Positions 11,480 through 22,928 of a DNA stretch of 64,000 nucleotides are shown piece by piece. Origin of the DNA: Sphagnum compactum. Lineage: Eukaryota > Bryophyta > Sphagnopsida > Sphagnales. Each line of letters opens with the position of its first letter. The stretch's first letter is position 1. The notes beneath the pieces are model-generated. The model saw only the letters and a program-made list of their open reading frames with translations. It did no database searches and had not been told where the DNA came from. The DNA lies in assembly GCA_965153455.1 (NCBI GenBank), contig OZ234493.1, positions 24,604,213-24,668,212 of the forward strand, read 5' to 3'. The translations under genes and the position numbers were made by a program.

Positions 11480-13690
11480 AGAAAAAACTCAAATTGTTCA
11501 ATTGAGAAAGAAATTTGAGTTTCTTCATTTGGTATTTTCTTTTAGTAGAGTCCCCTCTTGCATTTTGACTGGCCTCCTTAGTTTTAGGAGACATGGAAAC
11601 TTACATTTTTTTTCTTGGGTTTTACTCTCTTTGTACATAACTTTATTATGTGGAAAAGAATGGGATACACCAAGCAAGAAATAACTTAAATGATACACAA
11701 ACTGAAATCACAACTTTGGACCAAAAAAATAAATCCAATTACCATATGCAAACCATAAAAAAAAATCATAGAACCAACAAATCAACCTTCACCAATTGCT
11801 CCATTAAAAAAAAAAGGCTGAACTTGTTATCATAGATGTGGCTCTACTCTTTGTATTTCAATGGAAGAGATCTACATCTCTGTGGGAATTAACTTTTATC
11901 CTATTTCATAGAATTTGAATTAGCAAAAATATATAAGTAAGTTGTAACGAATTGAACTATTTGTGAAGTGTGAGTTTACTTGCCTCACACTCTTTGAAAC
12001 ACTTGCCAAAAAAAAAATTTAAATAAAAATAAAACTCAAACGTACACAAGGGAGGTTAGATATATTTCAGGGGTATCTTAAAGATGATATTTTCCCATAG
12101 GATAAAATATGGGGTTTAATAAAAATTATCAAGCAAGGATGAAATGACATAAAGACCCAACTAGCTTATTTTTGGGGGCAATTTTTGCCCTTCAAAATAC
12201 ATATATACACCTCTTGGATCAAATCTCTTACACACTAGAGCTTTGACACCAAATGACGTGACCCGAAATTGCCATGAGATGAAAAAATATATAGGAACCA
12301 TTGGTTCAAGTTGTTGTGGGCCAAAGTGAACCAACCGTCTTTACCGAGCCCTCTATTGAAAGCCTATCTATCATGAGTCAGTTGCAAATGAACCCAAACT
12401 AAGGTGCTTATGATAATTTGTGAGGAGTCTTGATCATGTCTAGATTCAAATTGCATGAAAATCCTCGCTTCGCTTATTTTGTGCATATGAAAGAGAGGGT
12501 TTAAAATGGTTCCTTACCAAAACTTTATATGTCTTTTATGCATACATGGTTCTTGGTATTGGTACTTATTTCTAAGGAGCTAAGGAATGAGCTTGAAGCT
12601 CAACAAGTTTTCTTTGGGCATGTTTGTTGGGCCCTTCCCCCCACAGGGACTAGCACATTGGATCCAACTTTTGGAAGTTTTACCTTATTAAGATCGGTTT
12701 CACGTTACATGAACCAGTTTCTTTGGTCTTTGTTTAGACTGTTTAAATCGGAATGGATTTTTTGGGTGTTCAGAGTGTGGACACAGCAGGTAGATGTACA
12801 ACATCTTGGCTCCACATCTTATCTATTGGCAGGGGCAGCGTGTTTGTGATGCCTTGTTTTGATTGAGGAGGTACCCTTAACGCCATGCATTTCACGAGTA
12901 TATGAGGTTAATCAAGGAACATGTCTCCGGTGTTCATTGTTGTGGGTTGAATTCCTAAGAAAAATATCGAATTCTAATTCTAATATCATATGTCCCTTGT
13001 TGAAAGCTTTCCAATGTCATGTTATGATCTCTGTTCAGACATCATCTGCTTCTCCATATTATACTAAAAAAACATTAAGAATCATTTTGGCACTTTTTTA
13101 TCCCACCCTTCAAACAATTGTAACTATTGGCAAACACTTTTATTTTGACAATATATAACACTCATTGACAATAATGATATAACAATCATTCAATTTAAAC
13201 ATGTTTGAACCTTTCAAATTCTAGTTATTAATTTTTATTTAAAATCAATTTGTCTACTTAAAAAATCCTAACTTTGTGTTCAAGAACATTTTTTCATGAT
13301 TTTGCTGTTGATTCTAGATCTAACAAAAGATTAGTTCTATGGTTCAATTCTTGTGCCAGTTTCAACAAAAGAGTGTCAACTTGGGTCCGGGTCACAAGAA
13401 TCTAAAGCTTCGGAATTAACATGGGAAAAGACTCTCTGATCAATCACCTACATCGTTGTTGTATGTGCCCACATCTGCAGTGGATGAACAGTACAATACC
13501 CTAGTACCTTCCTTGGCAGCTTCTACACAAATTAAATTATTTGTAGGAATGTTGAAATTTTCTACAATCTTTTTTTCAAAGAACAAATTTTCAGGTGGAA
13601 AAATAAAATATTCATGAATATTCTATTTTAATTTTTTTCCACATGAAATCTTCAAATTCAATGAAGTATTCGACATACATGTATTGAAGC
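11480..13690. other. No gene recognised
   Basis: AT-rich spacer. Adjacent open frames at 12529-12849 and 12859-13158 (+) are the longest here (106 and 99 codons) but carry no motif I recognise and no supporting splice structure. Confidence 0.45.
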
Positions 13691-13699
13691 TAACCTTTT

Positions 13700-13990
13700 C
13701 TTGGTGACAAATTTTCACCAGTTTGCAAAAAGTATTTTCAAAATAAAATATTTTATCATAAATTCCTTGTTTTTAAAAAAAAAAATAGCCAAAAAAATAA
13801 TAATAAAAGGGTTCATAAGATTTTATATTATCATATTTTGAATATTGCCAAATCTGGCTAAATATATTTATGGACTATCACCACTTAAGCAACATCACAA
13901 ACACTATTCCAGATCAGGTTAATTTCACTGTTTTTTTTTACTATAATATCCAGTCACAACGAACAACAAACAGTTTTTGGCTCAGTCAAA
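13700..13990 (-). repeat. Member of a dispersed repeat family with a GCCAAATTTGGC-like core
   Basis: Read on the minus strand, this stretch contains GATGTTGCTTAAGTGGTGATAG-like sequence followed by TAGCCAGATTTGGCAATA at about 13840-13895. It matches the order of motifs at 20010-20330 and 31880-32160 on the plus strand. No open frame or terminal repeat was identified. Confidence 0.5.
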
Positions 13991-14079
13991 AAAGACCGGT
14001 CATTTAAGCCATAAACTTGTTAGCACATTAGTCACATTTAGGATGACTGAGATGCTAGTTGATTCCATCGTGGCATGTC

Positions 14080-14600
14080 TGTTTTGACTAAAGTGTTGTA
14101 TATTGCTAGTTGAAGTGGTATGCTAATAGTCAAATTTTGGTGACTACTTTTTGTCATAGATATACTAACGTGGTGCCAAATGTCAAGTCAGTTGTGATTG
14201 AAAGCTAGATGTAAAATGACATCAAATGTCAAATGTTACGTTTGTATTCGTTCTAAAAGCTTTTTCTTTTGTTGAAGTGTGTGCCAAGTGACATTTTAAT
14301 TTGACTAAATGTAGTCAAATATTGGTTGATGTGGCTGCCAAATGTATTTTCAGTTGTGACTAAATTTAATCAGAAGTCTTTGCTAACTAGGTGATTATGT
14401 GCCAAATGTTTTTTTTATTGTGACTAAAATCAATTAGATTTTGTTGCTAACTATGTGCCAAATGTCATTTAATTTTGAACAAATCTAGTCAAATATTTGT
14501 TGACTGTGCCAAATGTCAATTAGTTATGACTAAATTTAGTTTTTTTTTTTGGCTTACATGGATGTCTATTATGACTAATTGTTTGACTAAATATGTGACT
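14080..14600 (+). repeat. Degenerate tandem repeat, unit about 50-65 bp, GTGCCAAATGTCA...GACTAAATTTAGTCA
   Basis: GTGCCAAATGT-like words begin at about 14281, 14332, 14399, 14455 and 14506, each followed by TTGTGACTAAATTTAGTCA-like sequence. The unit is heavily mutated. The TTTGACTAAA word also recurs at 47290-47420. Confidence 0.65.
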
Positions 14601-14609
14601 ATTACATTA

Positions 14610-16320
14610 TGACATGGTTGTCTATTTTAATACATGTGGATTATCTACCATATTTTATTGACCTTACATCAGTTGACACTTATCCTCTTGGCAACAGCTT
14701 AGATCGATTTGATCTAACGATCTGAACATAAGATCAAATTTGACAGACTTTAGTCATGTGTTGCCATGTACACTATGCACATTGTCAAGTGGCAACCTCA
14801 AAATGACTGATTTCAATCATTAATGCATCATTCATAATTTTAGGAAAATTAAGATTACATTTCCAAGGGTTGAGATTCTTTCTCACATATGATCAAATGG
14901 CCTACATCTATTTAGTACATTTTCAAATTTCCCATTACATTTACCATATATTCCATAACAAATTCTGAAAAAAAATGAAAGGCTTGGATTAACTTGCACA
15001 ACCACATCTTCTTGACATTAAGGCAAAAAAAAACTAGCTTAGACTAAAAAAGGCAAAAAACACATGAAATCTCCCTCTCAAATGTGGTTGAAGGTGCATG
15101 AATTTTGTTGAAAAAAATGTAAGAGCGTTCAAGAAATGGAAAGAAGGTGAAGGCATTTACTTCCATTCTAGCCCAAGAAGAAAATCTAGCTTTACTTTAT
15201 TTTCAGATATCGTGTGCCTTCGAAGTTCTTCGTATTCTTCTACTACATCAACGATCTATTGTTCACCATCCATCATCGCCTCCATATCCAAATGTTTTGC
15301 AAAGTCTACATCAAGAGGTAGGCAACAACCCCTATCCCATATCACTTTGCTTTCCCATTTCCCCTCTTCATTACGTATGAAAAGTTGACTTTGATGCCAT
15401 CTTAGCTCAACATTAGTCTTCCATGTTGCTTGTTTTCTCTATCCTCAACATGTCCAACTAACTCACATTGAAGCTCCATTTCTTCCTATATGCTTGACAA
15501 CCTTGAAAAAAACATTACTATGTCATGAGATGCCTCCATCTTCCTAACTAGGTTTCTAATGACTAGTATTAACCCTAATTTGTGCCACATGTGAATTTTG
15601 TCCAACTGTAGATCAAGGACAATGACTAAATTAGACATAAATCAGTCATGCTTATAATCATGTGTCCATTGGCCTTCAATGTAGTTTGTTTTATCCAACT
15701 GCATTATTGTGAAGGTCCCTTCATTAAAGCTTGATTACAACAAGCCATTACTAAAGGAGTTCAAAATTTACTAGCTAGACAAGACATCCTTGATCATAAA
15801 AAATTAAAAGCTCAATAATGTTTGAAACACTAAGTAGGCTTCCATTCACAATTAAACAAGTCTAATGGATGTGTATTTGCATGGTCTTAAGCTTGATGTA
15901 CACTAGTAGTATATCCACATTAGACCCAACCTATTAGATTCTAAAAGATGGGAATCATGAGGATTCCACCATGTATTCACATGATACATTAGGCTGTATT
16001 TTGCAAAGGTTTTTTTTTAATTGAACTCTCAATCTGTTATCCACTTTCAATTTGTTGAAGTTGTAATTTTTTTGTGGATAATCAAAGGTTAGTCCATCTT
16101 TTTGTTCAACATTGTTCTTCTAAAAGTTTTTAGCTTATCTACAGTTTTTTAACATTTGTTTTATTTTGATGCACTCTTCATTCCATGTTAAATTATTCAT
16201 GAAATGGATTGAATTGATAGAACAAGCATATCCATATAATCTTGTTTCAAGGGTTGTCATATTTACACTTCATTTGTATTTATAGTAAAATCTCACTTGA
16301 CTATGATTATTTACAAGTTT
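14610..16320. other. No gene recognised
   Basis: AT-rich DNA upstream of the CACTA relic, perhaps including its decayed 5' part. Open frames at 15098-15388 in two overlapping frames have no recognisable domain. Confidence 0.45.
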
Positions 16321-16329
16321 CAAGTTGAT

Positions 16330-18170
16330 TAATCTTGCAAAACATCTTGGAACATGCACAAATGCAACCATATTTTGATGCCCAAACTTTGTTTGAGGTT
16401 GAAGAGGCAAAGGCAACTCGACAAGGTTTAGCATGTTATGAATGCCCATGTATGTGTTGCCATGGTGCAAAGCAACAAATCTGCAATGTCATTAAGAAAC
16501 ATTTGAGACTACATGGATGGATTCATATTTCAAATCGCGAATGGTGGTATGCATGGGATTCTATTTTATCCATTTGAATGATGCATGACGTTTGTCATTA
16601 TTTTTGAACACATGAATTTAGAAAAGGATTTAATTTGTTTTCCACTAGATCAATAACATGGAATTGAATTAAAATGGTTGTTATGTGCTTGAGTAAAAAT
16701 TGTAGCTAAAGTTCAGATATTTTTTAAATAGATTTTAGTACAAGTCTATTTGGATTGTTTTTCAATTTGTTAATGATGATTTATCATGTTCACTTGGATT
16801 GTTAGTAATAAGGACCATTAGTAGGAGTTGTGCCAAACCCAACCTTTCCACCAAACCCAATTGTTCTAGTAGATGAAGCAACTAGAAGTTCTGGAGGCAT
16901 GCCAACACTTGGAATTTACAATAACCCACCTTCATTAAACCCAAAAGTTTAAATTCATAGGATGGTTGTTGAAGCATTTGCCACAACAATGGGTTGCAAC
17001 ATTTAAGTGAGCAACAAATCCCAATTGAAGATCAACCCTTGGAAAATCATCCTAGAAATGAGAATGTTATTCTAGAGAATTTGACACATTTTGAAATATT
17101 AATTGAAACAATGATTGTGAAAGCTTCAACCCATTATACAAAGGTTCTTCTACAAGTATGTTGACAGCCGTGTTGCTATTGTTGAACCTAAGGACAGTGC
17201 ATGCAGTTAGCAATGCATTCATGGATGAACTATTTTCACTACTATGGAAAGGGTTGGTGCCAAAGGATAATAAGATGCCAACAAGCACTTATGAAGCCCT
17301 TAAGCTCATTAAGGCAATTGGACCAAGTTATGATTTTATCCATGTTTATACAAATGAGTGTGTCTTCTTTCAAAACACTTCATTGCATTTGCAAATGTGT
17401 CCCAAATGTGGGACCAATAGGTTTGTGGATGGGTCAGGAATTATTCCAAGGAAGGTCCTTCGACACGTCTTTTTAATTCCTAGGTTGTTACACACATATA
17501 GGTGCAAATCCTTGGCAAAGCTTTTGACCTAGCACAAAGATGGAGCTAGTTCAAACGGTTTCATTCAAAGTGTGGCAAATTCTATGGCTTGGAAGCATAT
17601 CAATGAAAAATGGCCAGAGTTTGCCAATGATGCTCGTAATATATGGTTGAAATTGGCACTTGATGGGGTGAACCCATTTGGTGACCTAAGTTCATGCCAT
17701 TCTACATGGCTAGTGACATTGCTAAATTACAACTTGCTTCCTTGGTTGGTGACTAAGCACTACTTTATAATATTTGCCTTAATCATTCTTGGCAAGAATC
17801 TGTTACATCTGGGAATTTGGATGTGTATTTGTAGTTGTTTATCAAAGAGTTGAAGGTGTTGTGGAAAGGTGTCCAAACCTTTGATGTAACCATTTGGGAG
17901 AAATTCAACTTATGAGCCATGTGCATTTGGAATGTGCATGGTTTTCCAGCCTATGGATTGTTTGTAGGTTGTGTGACAAAAGGGCACATAGGATGCCCAC
18001 CTTTTGGCCCATCCACAAAATTTCATTCTTCAAGAAAATTGAAGAAAATGGCATATTGTGGGCGTCACCATTACTTGCTTTGGAACCACCCTTATAGATG
18101 CAATTAAATTGCATTCAATGGGGAAACAGAAAACAAAGTTCCACCTATGTAAGGTGATTTCCTGTCCCTC
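16330..18170 (+). pseudogene. CACTA (En/Spm) transposon, tnp2-type transposase relic
   Basis: Conserved blocks occur in family order. At about 16370-16560, CPCMCCHGAKQ and VIKKHLRLHGWI resemble the transposase-associated N-terminal domain. At about 17335-17460, a zinc-ribbon-like block reads CPKCGTNRFVDGSG then IPRKVLRHVFLIPRL. At 17560-17760 come AWKHINEKWPEFANDARNIW and LALDGVNPFGDLSS. At about 17900-18160 come HGFPAYGLFVGC and ending with FNGETENKVPP. It is broken by TAG at 17530-17532 where the family usually has Trp before His, by a frame change near 17790, and by stops at about 17833 and 17912. The catalytic region beyond 18170 is missing. I could not find CACTA terminal repeats. The family call is secure; it is inactive. 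Confidence 0.88.
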
Positions 18171-18416
18171 TGTTTTCGGTTCTATGAGGTGATTATACTT
18201 AAAAGTACATATGTTACAGGTGGAAGAAAAAATGCAAGTGTGTTTCTAGATGTTAAGTTGTGTTTGTAGTTGAAAACAAGTAGCTTGCCTTTTATGCATG
18301 ATTTACGATTTAAAATTGAAAGATATATCTTCCAAGTTCAAACATTCCAAATCCTAGGATTTTGTGTTAAATTGTCACTCATTTAAACTAACTTTTAAGG
18401 ATTCAACACCATGTTC

Positions 18417-18780
18417 AACTTGACAACAAACCACCAGTCATTTATAATATTACTCCTATTGAATATGTTGTCCAAATCGAAGCTACTCATTAGAAAACTA
18501 ACTATAAGGCATATATGCTTACCAAATTTCAAATTAAACCCCCAACCAATAAGAAGTTATGCTACCAAACCAGAGAGGGTTTCATGAAAGCAGAAAGTTC
18601 AACTTGGCTGCATACCACCAATCACTTAAAATAATACTACTATCGCATATGTTGTCTAAATTGAGCTTGCCTTAGCTCATTAGAGAGTTAGCTACAAGAT
18701 GCCTCTGCCTACCAAATTACAGGCTCTGCACCCAAACTAGTAAAAAGTTGTGGTACCAAACTCGAGAAGGTTTGAGAAAT
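18417..18780 (+). repeat. Diverged two-copy tandem repeat, 183-bp period
   Basis: CAACTTGACAACAAACCACC at 18417 and CAACTTGGCTGCATACCACC at 18600 start two copies that stay in register through ATATGTTGTC(C/T)AAAT, CTCATTAGA, CTTACCAAATT/CCTACCAAATT, AGAAGTT/AAAAGTT and CCAAAC...GAGAGGGTTT/GAGAAGGTTT. No coding potential. It could be part of an old retroelement or a satellite fragment. Confidence 0.75.
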
Positions 18781-18784
18781 CCCT

Positions 18785-20000
18785 CTAAAATTTCAAGCTC
18801 CCAACACTATCCTACTCACTTCTATTCTTTCGAAGTACTCCAAACATCCAACCCACTCTTCCTCTTTGCACCATATACTAAGACTCATCCTCCTTCTCCT
18901 CCCCTTCCCAAGAAAAATAACACAAAAAGAAGACCCCCCAAGAACTCCTCTCCCCCAAGCTTTTCATGACCCCTCCTTGAGCTTGTTTTTTTTGTCCAAA
19001 CAATTTGTGGAAATCCTTCCCTCCAATCCATGGCCTCCTCATCCTTCAAGAACCAATGCGAATCGAGAATGATTTGCTCTCCAATGGAGTTTAGGATGAA
19101 CATTTTTGTGCCCAATGAAACACTAAGAGGGTTCCATCCTCTAATCAAATAAGATGATAATCTTCATGACAAACAGAATTAGAGGATTCATCCTTTTCCT
19201 TATCTTGGACATCTTGACGAGGTTTTTGAGCTCGATCCTTATCCATTCTGTTCGTTTGACTTTCACATCCTACTTTTTCATCCTAATTATTTCAAGTAAC
19301 TAACTACGAGGATAATTTATCGGTAGTAATAAATAAACATCCTTGAGTTTTTATTTGACTAAATCAACTCAAGGGTAACAGTGACATTCCCGTATACCAT
19401 TTATTCTTTTAATATCCCCTAATTATTCTTTACCAAGTATTAATTAACTATGTAGTACATAGTAAATTAAAATTAAAATTTCCATCACAAGAACCCCGTT
19501 GTACTTCTAGATCCACTGTCGGAATTGGGGCCTGGCGAATCCAGTAAAACTAGGATATCCAGGTTTTCATGAGGTTCCACTCTCATTTCTACACATTATG
19601 TTTACCCTAAGTTGTTAAATAAAGGCATCGACCCCCTCTAAATGCAAGTACCAAATTGTTCTGGCTATTCCTTTGGTTTTGTTGACGCATGTGAAGCTCC
19701 AGTCATGGCGGATGATGTTGTTACGCTCTGGGTCACATACTATAACCAGTGATTTTTTTCCTCATTTTTGCGAATTTTAACAAGAAATTAGCAAAATCAG
19801 TCGAATTTACATGAGGAAAAATAAAATTCCAAAGTTTCCCAATTTCTTTGGCCAATAAGTGGCCATTAAGCTGACAAATCTCTTAATCAACCAATAAAGT
19901 GGCTTTAAAACAAACAAACCATTTAACACGCCAAAAAGTGGAATCAACTAACAGTCCTTGGCCCCTCTGGCACACACACCTGGAATCCCTCACCTAGAGC
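18785..20000. other. No gene recognised; pyrimidine-rich stretch then AT-rich spacer
   Basis: 18785-19028 is strongly C/T-rich on the plus strand, like a leader or a degraded CCT/CTT repeat. A 40-codon ATG frame (19030-19152) follows but has no independent support. The rest is AT-rich and featureless. Confidence 0.4.
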
Positions 20001-20009
20001 CATTTGCAA

Positions 20010-20330
20010 TAAGAGGTTTGGGCCAGGGATTTTTTTTCAATTTTGTGATGTAGCTCAAGTTGCGATCATCCGTAAGATGATTTAGCCAGAATTTGGCTAC
20101 AAACTACATATAAAAGTAGAAAAAAAACAGGATCCTTCTATATTCTTGGCTACCTACTGGAAATTATCATAAAAATCTGGCAATCTGGAATTATTTTTTT
20201 GGGTGAAATCTGGCGAATTTGGGTTATTTTTACTATGGAAAATCTTTTGTATAGGTCGAAATCATAATTTTCAGGTCAAAAATTTGATGAAGTTATGCCC
20301 AAAAAAAAAACTCTGGACCTTGGGGATCAG
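20010..20330 (+). repeat. Member of the dispersed repeat family with a GCCAAATTTGGC-like core
   Basis: It begins GGGCCAGGGATTTTTTTTCA, then GTGATGTAGCTCAAGTTGCG, then AGCCAGAATTTGGCTAC, and ends in A-rich sequence before ACTCTGGACC. The same order of motifs is seen at 31880-32160. No open frame. Confidence 0.55.
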
Positions 20331-21130
20331 GTGTGGTAGGGGGAGCGAAGGGAGTGGGATTTCTGGAAAGGCCCTTCATTAGGAGTGGAATTTTATGGGA
20401 ACATAGTGGGAACAACAAAATTCCACTTCCCCGCTTCCCTCCAAACACCCTCCCAAAAGGGAAAAAAACTGGCCCCCTTGTTGTCATTGGCTGAGAAGAA
20501 TTTCTATTGTCAACTGCATTCATTACCTATTTTGGCATAGGCTAATGGGCAGGGCATGAATTATGGGAACTTAACCAGTTTCTGGAATGCATTATCCAAC
20601 GTGTCACTTGTTCATTGGTCTAAATGAGGGGCATTACAACACATAATATTCACCCTTCTCTCTTCTCTCTTCTAGTTTGTAGTTTTCACCTACCTAGTTC
20701 AACTTTTACATCCAATTATACCTGGTAACCAACAAGAGGAGTCGAATTTTCAAAACAATCTCGACACATTCACACCTCAACTATATTCGATAATCCAGCT
20801 CCTCTCACCAGCTACCTAATACATAGTGTTAAGTCGTCTTCCACTTTATGATTTATGTAATTTCTGTTATAATTTCCCTACTCTCCTCCCCAAGCGAAGC
20901 TGTGTTACTCAATCTCCAATAAGGAGATTCCATCTTTCTATTGTTTCCTTTAGGGTGGTAGTTAACACTTTTAGCTAAATCTTATGCCGAGGTCGAAGAT
21001 ATGCAGCCTGGGAAAGATTTCAGAGTCCCAAAGACGAAGATTACAAGATATATCTTCAAGTATATAACAAGGTTTTGAACTCTCAAATCCACTTCCATTC
21101 TGGGTGGGTCTTTCACCTGGATTGTCATCT

Positions 21131-21708
21131 CAGCTCTCTTCCCTCGAACTGTGTGATGTTCTCATGGTTGAACCTTTGCTCCATTTAGAACACCTCCAAC
21201 GGTGCACTGGACAGCGAATTTTCGATGAAGAAAAGTCAAAACATATCAGCTCTCTTCCCTCAAACTGCGTGATGCTCTCATGGGTGAACCTTTGCTCCAT
21301 TTAGAGCACCTCCAACGGTGCACTGGACAGCGAATTTTGGATGAAGAAAAGTCAAAACATATCAGCTCTCTTACCTCAAACTGTGTGATGCTCTCATGGT
21401 TGAACCTTTGCTCCACTTAGAGTAACTCCAACGGTGCACTGGACAACCCATTTTGGATGAAGAAAAGTCAAAACATATCAGCTCTCTTCCCTCAAACTCT
21501 GTGATGCTCTCATGGTTGAACCTTTGCTCCACTTAGAGCAACCCCCACGGTGCACTGGACAACACATTTTGGATGAAGAAAAGTCAAGACATATCAGCTC
21601 TCTTCCCTCAAACTGTGTGATGCTCTCATGGTTGAACCTTTGCTCCACTTAGGCAACTCCAACAGTGCATCGGACAGCAAATTTTGGATGAAGAAAAGTC
21701 AAAACATG
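21131..21708 (+). repeat. Five tandem copies of a 116-bp unit
   Basis: Units start with CAGCTCTCTTCCCTC at 21131, 21247, 21363, 21479 and 21595. The first four are exactly 116 bp apart, and the fifth is two bases shorter near 21650. Each unit contains TTTAGAGCACCTCCAACGG then TGCACTGGACAGCGAATTTT, which resembles a common plant MITE terminus (compare GAGCATCTCCACCGGTGC at 10942). Copies differ by only a few percent, so the expansion is recent. A short open frame across the first copies follows from the repeat. Confidence 0.95.
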
Positions 21709-21789
21709 TCGTGATAGACAATTTGGACCCATGAGATCATGTGATTGATGATGATGAGCACCACACAAGGATCCTACTCCTAACTGTAA

Positions 21790-22217
21790 GTACCTTAGGA
21801 GAGAGCTCCAAGCCCTAATCTCTCCCCATGAGATTGCTCGTCTCTTCGGAGTGAGGCCAGATTCCTGTGCTTTTACCAACAAGACTCGATCACCTTCATG
21901 CATCATGAACCTTCCTTCCAGCTTGTGATTCAGCTTCAAGCTTTCCCAAAGTGCACAAGTGATGTGGATCATGGACTGAAAACCTGACGGTATCCAAAGC
22001 AGCTTGTCACACAGTGTTGCTGTGGCTTGTGTGGATCTTCAGAAAGCACAGAGAAGAGAGGTGGAGGGGACTCGGGAGCAGGTGGAGAACACTTGATTAT
22101 GTACAAGTGGGATTCATGCTGGAGGAGAGGTTTTGTGCAGATTGTAGGTTCATCAAGTATGTACAACCCCCTGGTATGAAGCTCAAGACAAGAGCCTGAC
22201 AAGCTCCAAGGATTCAT
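21790..22217 (-). other. Possible coding exon fragments of an unrecognised gene
   Basis: Two minus-strand open stretches abut at an AG/GT-like junction: about 21970-22217 ending CFGYRQ, and about 21795-21960 reading ALWESLKLNHKLEGR, then MMHEGDRVLLVKAQESG and ending ISWGEIRAWSSLL before a GTACTT donor. The composition is more protein-like than the surrounding spacer, but I recognise no family and the first stretch overlaps the 89-bp duplication. It may be a gene fragment or chance. Confidence 0.2.
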
Positions 22218-22358
22218 TCACACCTGGTAATGACACTCTCAAGCTTGCAATCACACTCTCATGTTGTCTGCTCAAGACAAGAGCCTGACAAGCTCCAAGG
22301 ATTCATTCACACCTGGTAATGACACTCTCAAGCTTGCAATCACACTCTCATGTTGTCT
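22181..22358 (+). repeat. Near-perfect tandem duplication, 2 x 89 bp
   Basis: The 89-bp segment starting GCTCAAGACAAGAGCCTGAC at 22181 is repeated from 22270 with no difference that I can see. This indicates a very recent duplication. Confidence 0.95.
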
Positions 22359-22928
22359 GTTGGATTAGCTAGAAATTTCATACAAGCCGTCTGGACATGC
22401 AGAAATCTTTCTCCTTGGAAATCGACATTCGGGTTTAGGGTTCATTAGCTCTTTGGAAGTCTTGAAGAAGATGCTTTAGAACTTTTTTGACATACAAAGG
22501 AGTCTATCTGGAATCATCACGGAGATGTATGCATGCTCCATACACGAAGATTTCATACAATCCATTTTGTTGCAATCGACAGAAAAACACAATATACACG
22601 GAAGAGCTGCACCTTCGTCTATAGCTGTATCAATGATATCATCATCCTCATGGCCTCAGAAGGAAGCCCGGGACTGAATTTCTTTAGGTACTCTCTCTCA
22701 GTCTCTCTTACAGAATTCTATCACTCTGATCACACTTGCATCTATCTAGAAGCATATTCTTCAGCATCGCAGTAGAGAATTTTGAATGAGCTTCAGAATG
22801 TGGAAGATTCAGAAGATGTTAGGACTCCAGCTGCTGCTGCTGCATTTATGACGATGAAGACTACCCACGCGGCCGGCCGGCAGCGAAGACAAAAACCAAG
22901 AAGAAGAACTGCTGCAAGGATGGGCTAC

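Noticed and set aside
12529-13158. Two adjacent plus-strand open frames as a gene
   Set aside because: Their composition and residue patterns are not protein-like, no domain is visible and no splice sites link them.
19030-19152. 40-codon open frame after a pyrimidine-rich leader-like stretch
   Set aside because: It has a fair start context, but no homology, no splice evidence and a length expected by chance.
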